DNA of 64,000 bases from Kutzneria sp. CA-103260 (GTDB lineage: Bacteria > Actinomycetota > Actinomycetes > Mycobacteriales > Pseudonocardiaceae). The DNA lies in NCBI RefSeq assembly GCF_018263855.1, contig NZ_CP073318.1, forward strand, positions 4,216,001 to 4,280,000, in the 5' to 3' direction. This document shows, piece by piece, positions 58,781 to 64,000 of this stretch. The position numbers and the translations under genes were made by a program. The stretch's first letter is position 1; every line of letters starts with the position of its first letter. Below the pieces are notes generated by a model that saw only the letters and a program-made list of their open reading frames with translations, made no database searches and was not told the DNA's origin.

Positions 58781-59809
58781 TCAGGGCAGGGTCAGGCCGT
58801 AGGCGCTCAGCGCCGCGGGCACCGGCTGGAAGAAGGTCTCGCCGCCGGAGTTGCAGTCGCCGCTGCCGCCGGAGGTGAGGCCCAGGGCGGTGTCGCCGTC
58901 GAACATCGCGCCGCCGCTGTCGCCGGGCTCGGCGCAGACGTCGGTGTCGATCAAACCGCTGACACTGCCTTCCTGGTAGTTCACGGTCGCGTTCAGGCCG
59001 GTGACCTGGCCGGTGTGCACGCCGCTGGTGGAACCGCTGCGCGTCACCGACTCGCCGACTCCTGCGTCGCCGGCCTGGTCGATCTGCTGGCCAGTGTTGA
59101 CGGCGCTCGGCGCGTCGACTCCCTGGTCGTAGACCGCGTACGAATAGTCGGTGCCCGGGAAATCAGCCTGGGAGGTGGTGGCGATGTGCTGGCTGTCGCC
59201 GCTGTCGGCCCACCAGTCGTTGGTCGCGACGCCGCAGTGGCCGGCGGTCAGGATGGCCGGGTTGCCGCTGGAGTCGTGCACGTTGAAGCCCAGCGAGCAG
59301 CGCAGGCCCTGGCCCCAGATGGCGTCGCCGCCTTCGATCAGCGGGCGCAGCTTGCCGGCGGTGGTCTTGAGCCGGGCCTTGCCGCCGAAGCCGTTGACCT
59401 CCTTGGTCAGCGAGGCCAGCTTGGCCCCGGTGACGGTGGAGTCGGCGGTCACCAGCACCTGGCCGGTGCGCGGGTCGACTCGCCAGGCCGTGCCGGGAAT
59501 TCGGGCGTTCTGGTTGAGATGGGACGTCACGGCCGCCAATTCGGAGGCACGGTAGGGCACCTTGGCCGGGACCGCGCCCAGCGCGCGGACCTGTGCCGCG
59601 GCGGCGTCGTCAGTCACGCTGACGATCAGCTGGTGGTGGTCGTAGTAGGAGCCGACAGTGCGGTCGCCGAGCAGGGACTGGGCGGTCGCGCCGAGGTTGG
59701 TCGCTTGCCGCGCGGACAACGGCGCGGCGCCGGCTGTCGGGGCCGCGACTGCCAGGCCGGCGACGAGCAGGGTGGCGATGGTCAGGCATCGATGACGGGC
59801 AGGGATCAT
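58781..59809 (-). CDS. Secreted streptogrisin/alpha-lytic-type serine protease with propeptide
   Basis: 342 residues. A signal peptide runs to about residue 29 (AAPTAGAAP). A propeptide of about 125 residues follows (QLIVSVTDDAAAAQVRALGA is the alpha-lytic pro domain). The mature S1E domain starts around residue 158 with the catalytic His191 (LTAGHCG), Asp221 (TDYSYAVYD) and Ser298 (EPGDSGGAMF). Cys pairs near His191 and Ser298 suit the usual disulfides. Expected to be secreted and self-processed. A hairpin terminator follows. ATG start at 59809; divergent from the epimerase gene. Confidence 0.92.
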   Translation of the reverse strand: MIPARHRCLTIATLLVAGLAVAAPTAGAAPLSARQATNLGATAQSLLGDRTVGSYYDHHQLIVSVTDDAAAAQVRALGAVPAKVPYRASELAAVTSHLNQNARIPGTAWRVDPRTGQVLVTADSTVTGAKLASLTKEVNGFGGKARLKTTAGKLRPLIEGGDAIWGQGLRCSLGFNVHDSSGNPAILTAGHCGVATNDWWADSGDSQHIATTSQADFPGTDYSYAVYDQGVDAPSAVNTGQQIDQAGDAGVGESVTRSGSTSGVHTGQVTGLNATVNYQEGSVSGLIDTDVCAEPGDSGGAMFDGDTALGLTSGGSGDCNSGGETFFQPVPAALSAYGLTLP

Positions 59810-60001
59810 GAAGCCGTCTCCGTTCCGTGGTTCACCAAGGGGGGCACCGGTGCCACCGGAGTGCGCGCCAGCCCAGGGTAGGGGGCCGCGACCGGGGTAA
59901 CCACCCGCCGATAGTCGTGCGCAGCTCACCTTTTCTGGTCCCACTTTTCGTGGGAACACTGGACCATGCCGGCGTGGTGCGCTCAGGCTAACGTTCCGGT
60001 C

Positions 60002-60871
60002 ATGGCTCGTGTTTTCCTTGCCGGCGCGACCGGAGCCCTCGGCCGTCGCCTCGTTCCGCTGCTGCTCGCCCACGGACACCACGTCACCGGCCTGGCCCGG
60101 TCCACCGCCAGCGCGGACCGGATCCGCGAGCTGGGGGCCGAACCGGCCGCCGGTGACGCCCTCGACGCCGACAGCCTGCGGGCGGCGGTGGCGGCCGCGC
60201 GGCCGGACGTCGTCATGCACCAGCTCACCGACCTGGCCTCCCGTGACCTCGCCGCCAACTCGGCGATCCGGGTCGTCGGCACCCGCAACCTCGTCGAGGC
60301 CGCCTTGGCCGCCGACGTGCGGCGATTTGTCGTGCAGAGCATCGCTTTCGCGTACGAACCGGGCACTGCGCCGGCCAGTGAGGACACTCCGCTCGACTTC
60401 ACCGCCCCGGAACCTCGGCAGACCACCGTGCGCGGCATCGCCGAGTTGGAGACGCAGGCCGCCCGGGTCGAGTCGCATGTGGTGCTGCGTTACGGCACCT
60501 TCTACGGGCCTGGCACCTGGTACTCCCCCACCGGCCTGATGGCTGAGGCCGCGCGGGCCGGGCAGTTGCCGGCCAACCGTGACGTCACCAGCTTCGTGCA
60601 CATCGACGACGCCGCCACCGCCGCACTACGTTCCCTGGACTGGGAAACCGGCCCGGTGAACATCTGCGACGACGAGCCGGCCCCGGCCACCGAGTGGGTG
60701 CCGGAGTTCTGCGCCCTGGTCGACGCCGAACCGCCGGCCCCGTCGGATCAGCGCACCCCCTTCGCTCGCGGCGCCGACAACGCCCATGCCCGCGGCATCG
60801 GCTGGCGCCCAGCCCACCCCTCCTGGCGCATTAGCTTCCGCGAGTCACGCTCAGCGGCACACCGAATGTAG
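60002..60871 (+). CDS. NAD(P)-dependent epimerase/dehydratase-like protein (extended SDR)
   Basis: 289 residues. VFLAGATGALGRRLVPLLLAHGH is the GxxGxxG Rossmann motif; ALDADSLRAAV and DVVMHQLTDLA follow as in atypical/extended SDRs. RYGTFYGPGTWY is the conserved R-x-G-x-x-Y-G-P-G. The active-site YxxxK is not evident: the region reads QSIAFAYEPG and RGIAELETQA, so catalysis may differ or be lost. Substrate unknown. Its 3' end overlaps the convergent FAD monooxygenase by 21 bases. Confidence 0.83.
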   Translation: MARVFLAGATGALGRRLVPLLLAHGHHVTGLARSTASADRIRELGAEPAAGDALDADSLRAAVAAARPDVVMHQLTDLASRDLAANSAIRVVGTRNLVEAALAADVRRFVVQSIAFAYEPGTAPASEDTPLDFTAPEPRQTTVRGIAELETQAARVESHVVLRYGTFYGPGTWYSPTGLMAEAARAGQLPANRDVTSFVHIDDAATAALRSLDWETGPVNICDDEPAPATEWVPEFCALVDAEPPAPSDQRTPFARGADNAHARGIGWRPAHPSWRISFRESRSAAHRM

Positions 60872-62311
60872 GTTTCCGACAGGCGTGCCAAACCACCGCC
60901 GCAGCGCCGCCCGCAACTCGTCGGCGTCGGTGCCGGCCCACGCGAGGTAGCCGTCGGGGCGGATCAACGTTCCCTCGCCCGATCCGGACTCGACGGCGAC
61001 GCGATCTTCCCACGGGCCAACAACTTCGACGTCCGGGCCGACGTAGCGGGCGCGGGCGTCGAGGAGCCGGGTGTCGGCGGAGAAAGTGCCGACGAGCGGG
61101 TTTTTGTCGTCGCCGTAACGGATGCGCAAGCCGTGGCTCAGCTCCAGCATGGTCCGGGCGTCCAGGGCTTCGGCGAGCACGCCGCGCAGGGCCTCGGTCT
61201 GCGCATCGGTGCGGATCAGCGCCGACTCGGCCCGGCTGTCGCGAAGCACTTGCGCGCCAACGGGATGCCGTTCGGCAGTGTAGGTGCCGAGCAGCTCGTC
61301 GTCGGCCACGCCACGGGCGACGAGGGCAAGTTTCCAGCCGAGGTTGGCGGCGTCCTGGAGGCCGAGGTTGAGGCCCTGGCCGCCGATCGGCGAGTGCACG
61401 TGGGCGGCGTCGCCGGCGATGAGCACCCGGCCGCGACGGTAGGTCGAGGCCTGGCGGGCGTTGTCGGTGATCCGCATCGGCTTTTCGATCGCCGTGACGG
61501 TGAAGTCGTGACCGCTGACCCGGCGCAGGCTGGCCTGGAACTCCTCGGCGGTCAGCGTCGAGTCGCGGTCGAACGGGCTCGGATCGAACTCGATGGTCAT
61601 GCTCGGCGACGGGGCCGGGGCGACGGCGAGAATGCCGTCGGGGAGCCGGTGAATGCCCGGTGCCAACGGCAGATCGCCGTCGTAGGCGGCGATCCCGGTG
61701 CGGGCCAGCATGGACGGGTCGGTGCCGGGGAAGTCGAAGCCGGCCTGGCGGCGCACCGTGCTCCGACCGCCGTCGCAGCCGACCAACCAGTCAGCGGATA
61801 TCCTTGTGCCGTCAGCGAAAACGGCAGTCGTCTCGTCCTCGACGGCTACCAGTTCGAGGCCCCGGCGGACCTCGACGCCGAGCTCCGCGACCCGGTCGGC
61901 CAGCAGCCGTTCGAACTCGCCCTGCATGACCATCAGCGGCGGGGCCAAATCAGCCAGCTCGCCGTGGCGGTCGATGAACGGCAGCATGGCGAAGTCGCCC
62001 TTGAAGTCGGCCATGCCCAGACTGGCCATCAGCTCCGCGAGATCACCGGGATCGTCCCCGGCGGTCTGCTCGCTGAGGCCGGCCAGGCGGCGCAGGGCCG
62101 CAGCGGTCATCGCGCGTACCGGATCACCCAGCCCGCGCAGGTCCAGTGTCTGCATGGTGCGGGCCGTGAGCCCGCGGTCGTCATCGTTCTTGCCCTCGTC
62201 AGGCTCGGCCAGCCGCTCCACCACCAGCGGAGCCACCCCGGATAACCGCAGCTCAGCGGCCAGGAACAGCCCGACCGGCCCGCCCCCGACGATCAACACC
62301 GGCACGTCCAT
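60851..62311 (-). CDS. FAD-dependent aromatic hydroxylase-like monooxygenase
   Basis: 486 residues. VLIVGGGPVGLFLAAELRLSG (FAD GxGxxG), LVGCDGGRSTVRRQAG (DG motif), VLIAGDAAHVHSPIGGQGLNLGLQDAANLGWKL (GD motif) are intact, and about 100 C-terminal residues form a thioredoxin-like tail (DGYLAWAGTDADELRAALRRWFG). Length and pattern match class A aromatic hydroxylases including rifampicin monooxygenase and polyketide tailoring enzymes. It is divergent from the MarR gene, with the palindrome TTCACA-TGA-TGTGAA between, so MarR control is likely. Confidence 0.88.
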   Translation of the reverse strand: MDVPVLIVGGGPVGLFLAAELRLSGVAPLVVERLAEPDEGKNDDDRGLTARTMQTLDLRGLGDPVRAMTAAALRRLAGLSEQTAGDDPGDLAELMASLGMADFKGDFAMLPFIDRHGELADLAPPLMVMQGEFERLLADRVAELGVEVRRGLELVAVEDETTAVFADGTRISADWLVGCDGGRSTVRRQAGFDFPGTDPSMLARTGIAAYDGDLPLAPGIHRLPDGILAVAPAPSPSMTIEFDPSPFDRDSTLTAEEFQASLRRVSGHDFTVTAIEKPMRITDNARQASTYRRGRVLIAGDAAHVHSPIGGQGLNLGLQDAANLGWKLALVARGVADDELLGTYTAERHPVGAQVLRDSRAESALIRTDAQTEALRGVLAEALDARTMLELSHGLRIRYGDDKNPLVGTFSADTRLLDARARYVGPDVEVVGPWEDRVAVESGSGEGTLIRPDGYLAWAGTDADELRAALRRWFGTPVGNLHSVCR

Positions 62312-62338
62312 GTCACCCTCCCCGTGACGCGGAAATAC

Positions 62339-62353
62339 TTCACATGATGTGAA
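62339..62353. promoter_or_regulatory. MarR-type operator palindrome
   Basis: TTCACA-TGA-TGTGAA, a perfect 6-bp inverted repeat, lies 27 bases before the start of the FAD monooxygenase and 49 before the MarR GTG, in the divergent promoter. Confidence 0.7.
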
Positions 62354-62402
62354 CAGTATGCATGCCGTAAACTATCGGCGCCAGGTTTTCAGGGAGGCGC
62401 CA

Positions 62403-62846
62403 GTGGACAACAGGGATCGGTTGATCGAGCGGATCGAGCAGGCCGAGGATCGGTTCCTGCGGCTCACCTCGGCCGGCGGGGCCAGTCCGCTGGCGTCCAC
62501 CGACCTCACCATGCGGCAGTTGCAGGCGCTGCTCGTCGTGTCCTTCGTGGACGGCGCCTCCGGCCAGGACCTGGCCCGCGCCCTCGGCGTCGGCCTCGCC
62601 GCCGTCACCGGCATCACCCACCGGCTCTCCGCTCGCGGCCTCATCCGCCGCGCCGTCGACCCCGACGACCGCCGGGTGCGCCGAATCTACTTGTCCCCCA
62701 AGGGATCCGCCATGCTCGCCGAGCTCCGCGACGCCGGCCGCAACAACAAGCGCCGGCTACTCAAGCGCCTCGACACCGAGGCCCTGCACAAGATGGCCGA
62801 CGCCATGGACGCCCTCAACGAAGCCGCCGAGTCCGACCACACCTGA
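62403..62846 (+). CDS. MarR-family transcriptional regulator
   Basis: 147 residues. The winged helix is LTMRQLQALLVVSFVDGASGQDLARALGVGLAAVTGITHRLSARGLI followed by the wing DPDDRRVRRIYLSPKG (quoted in family order, DxRxRRxxLTxxG). The GTG at 62403 has GGGAGG 5-6 bases upstream and is preferred over an upstream ATG. It is divergent from the FAD monooxygenase, with a MarR-like palindrome in between, so it probably represses both genes until an aromatic ligand binds. Confidence 0.88.
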   Translation: MDNRDRLIERIEQAEDRFLRLTSAGGASPLASTDLTMRQLQALLVVSFVDGASGQDLARALGVGLAAVTGITHRLSARGLIRRAVDPDDRRVRRIYLSPKGSAMLAELRDAGRNNKRRLLKRLDTEALHKMADAMDALNEAAESDHT

Positions 62847-63225
62847 CCACCCCGACCCCACACACCAGCGACACCAAACGCCACATGTGGTCCGTCGTCG
62901 CCTTCATATGCCACATAGACAGAACTCATGCGCGTCATGAAGATGCCTGCCCGTGAACTCTCCAAGGTCGTGAACGGAATCGGACATGACCGGCTTCAGT
63001 CGAGGCGTCCACGACTCGTTCGCTATGGACCGTCCACTTACTCAACGTCGAACGCTCGTTCGCGTCGGCGTTCTCACTCAATGCGGCGTGAGCGGATGTT
63101 CGGCGTTCGACACCGCTGCGTATCGGCGCGCCGGGAGTGTGGTTGGGCCGTTCGCGTGTAGTCGTCGCGACAGAGGGCCTTCGGCTTGGCCAGCAGTTGC
63201 TGGTTCGCTTGTCGCGCAGCTGGCT
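62847..63225. other. 379-base region without a recognisable gene
   Basis: Between the MarR gene and the convergent HxlR gene. GC content is lower than in the flanks. It contains a perfect CCACATGTGG palindrome at 62882-62891 and several CGTTCG repeats. A 78-codon open stretch starts at 62928 but is Arg-rich (SRRRSHSMRRERM) and has no coding bias, so I do not call it a gene. It may be a decayed gene or insertion scar. Confidence 0.5.
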
Positions 63226-63645
63226 TCACATGCTGTCGAGGACATCGGCGTGCTGCGCGTCGTGGACGGCGTTGGCCTGATCGATCTCCACCATGTGCTC
63301 TTCCGCCCAAGCCCGCAACGCCGCCAGCGGAGCCTCCAACGACAAGCCCAGCTCCGTGAGCCGGTAGTGCACCCGTGGCGGCACGGTCGGCTCCACCCGA
63401 CGGCCGACCAGCCCGTCCCGGACCAGGCTGTGCAGCGTCACCGACAGCATCTTCTGCGACACGCCGGACATCCGCCGCCGCAACTCGGCGAACCGCACCT
63501 CACCCGGGGCGGCCTCGGCGAGCACCTTGACCGCCATCGACGTCCATTTCGTGCCAATGCGGTCCAGCAGCTGACGCGTCGGACACCGGGGATCGAACAG
63601 ATCGCCGCGACCGGCGCGCTCCACCCGCACGGGCTGAGTGGTCAC
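63226..63645 (-). CDS. HxlR-family winged-helix transcriptional regulator
   Basis: 139 residues. DPRCPTRQLLDRIGTKWTSMAVKVL then VRFAELRRRMSGVSQKMLSVTLHSLVRDGLV (in parts) are the HxlR signature: Cys near the start, the G(T/D)KW helix and SxKMLxxxL recognition helix. The single Cys may sense oxidants or electrophiles, as in HypR/YodB. Start taken at the GTG at 63645 with GGTGAGG upstream. It is divergent from the alpha/beta hydrolase; the inverted repeat CGGTTACC/GGTAACCG lies between them. Confidence 0.88.
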   Translation of the reverse strand: MTTQPVRVERAGRGDLFDPRCPTRQLLDRIGTKWTSMAVKVLAEAAPGEVRFAELRRRMSGVSQKMLSVTLHSLVRDGLVGRRVEPTVPPRVHYRLTELGLSLEAPLAALRAWAEEHMVEIDQANAVHDAQHADVLDSM

Positions 63646-63693
63646 CTTGACCTCACCACCTGTCGGCAAAGTGCCGTCTTGGCACCACAACCA

Positions 63694-63730
63694 CGGTTAC
63701 CTACGGTTCTGTGGTCACCGATGGTAACCG
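63694..63730. promoter_or_regulatory. HxlR operator-like inverted repeat
   Basis: CGGTTACC (63694-63701) and GGTAACCG (63723-63730) form a perfect 8-bp inverted repeat with 21 bases between, in the divergent promoter of the HxlR and hydrolase genes. A half-copy CGGTTCTGTGG lies inside. Confidence 0.65.
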
Positions 63731-63741
63731 ACGGAGGCACT

Positions 63742-64000
63742 GTGTCCGACACCTCGTCACCCCGCCCGCCGAAGGTCGAGCTGCGGCGGATCGCGACCAA
63801 CGGCGTCCACCTCAACGTGGCCACGGCCGGCGCCGGTCCTGCGGTCGTGCTGCTGCACGGCTTTCCGCACACCTGGCAGGTGTGGAGCGAGCTCATCGGC
63901 CCGTTGTCCGCGCACCACCGGGTGATCGCCCCCGACCTGCGCGGATTCGGCGCCAGCACGCGCGCCCCGGACGGTTACGACGCCGGCACTCTGGCCGACG
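63742..64000 (+). CDS. Alpha/beta hydrolase, N-terminal part (partial)
   Basis: 86 codons to the window edge. The GTG at 63742 follows GGAGG by 5 bases. VELRRIATNGVHLNVATAGAG, VVLLHGFPHTWQVW (oxyanion HGFP) and APDLRGFGAST are the first three strands and loops of the epoxide-hydrolase/haloalkane-dehalogenase type. The nucleophile lies beyond the window. It is probably regulated by the divergent HxlR protein. Confidence 0.85.
   Translation, partial: MSDTSSPRPPKVELRRIATNGVHLNVATAGAGPAVVLLHGFPHTWQVWSELIGPLSAHHRVIAPDLRGFGASTRAPDGYDAGTLAD

Noticed and set aside
62928..63161. A possible 77-residue gene
   Set aside because: Arg-rich, no ribosome site, no codon bias and no family resemblance.
1..64000. 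CRISPR arrays, tRNA or rRNA genes, insertion sequences, phage or plasmid origins
   Set aside because: Looked for regular spacer repeats, cloverleaf-like blocks, transposase/integrase motifs and terminal inverted repeats on both strands; found none that hold up.

Overview
The window is about 70% GC, with GTG and occasional TTG starts, many 4-bp gene overlaps, two Sav2177/DUF574-type methyltransferases, SARP, LAL/LuxR, ANTAR, F420-linked luciferase-like enzymes and an SCO5389-type gene. This points to a soil actinomycete; Pseudonocardiales (Kutzneria/Amycolatopsis-like) is my inference. There are about 58 protein genes. I saw no rRNA, tRNA, CRISPR array, insertion sequence or prophage.

Left part (1-18 kb): the end of a probable epimerase; a large LAL regulator; a secreted polyesterase of the cutinase/PET-hydrolase family; a GlxA-type regulator ahead of a large pectate-lyase-superfamily protein and a secreted PL7-like lyase; a LysR regulator ahead of a tartrate dehydrogenase that overlaps a gene with the full fluoroacetate-dehalogenase residue set; then a Tat-type amidohydrolase, an SGNH hydrolase and a prepilin peptidase.

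Middle (18-34 kb): an XRE regulator/ImmA peptidase/membrane protein/FAD monooxygenase run; an MpaB-type oxygenase; small redox and regulator units; then the most striking locus. On the minus strand, kaiB, kaiC and a PAS histidine kinase overlap each other (32378 to 29505). A NarL-type response regulator and a GAF-ANTAR protein lie divergently next to them. This looks like a KaiA-less clock-type oscillator with its own output in an actinomycete.

Right part (34-64 kb): a Gfo/Idh oxidoreductase with a probable leaderless promoter; a CooC/MinD-like ATPase beside an SCO5389-like protein; hydrolase/TetR pairs with palindromic operators; a secreted VWA protein; an operon of OmpR regulator, kinase and stand-alone LigD polymerase, divergent from an FtsX-type ABC exporter; a catabolic cluster (LigJ-type hydratase, AAHS transporter, GntR regulator, CHA aldolase, GalD-type tautomerase, VOC extradiol dioxygenase) that fits a gallate-type ring-cleavage route; a lone hydroxamate-type formyltransferase under a 39-bp iron-box palindrome; a streptogrisin-like protease; and several regulator/enzyme pairs up to a truncated hydrolase at the right edge.

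All functions are inferred by reading sequence motifs; no searches were run.
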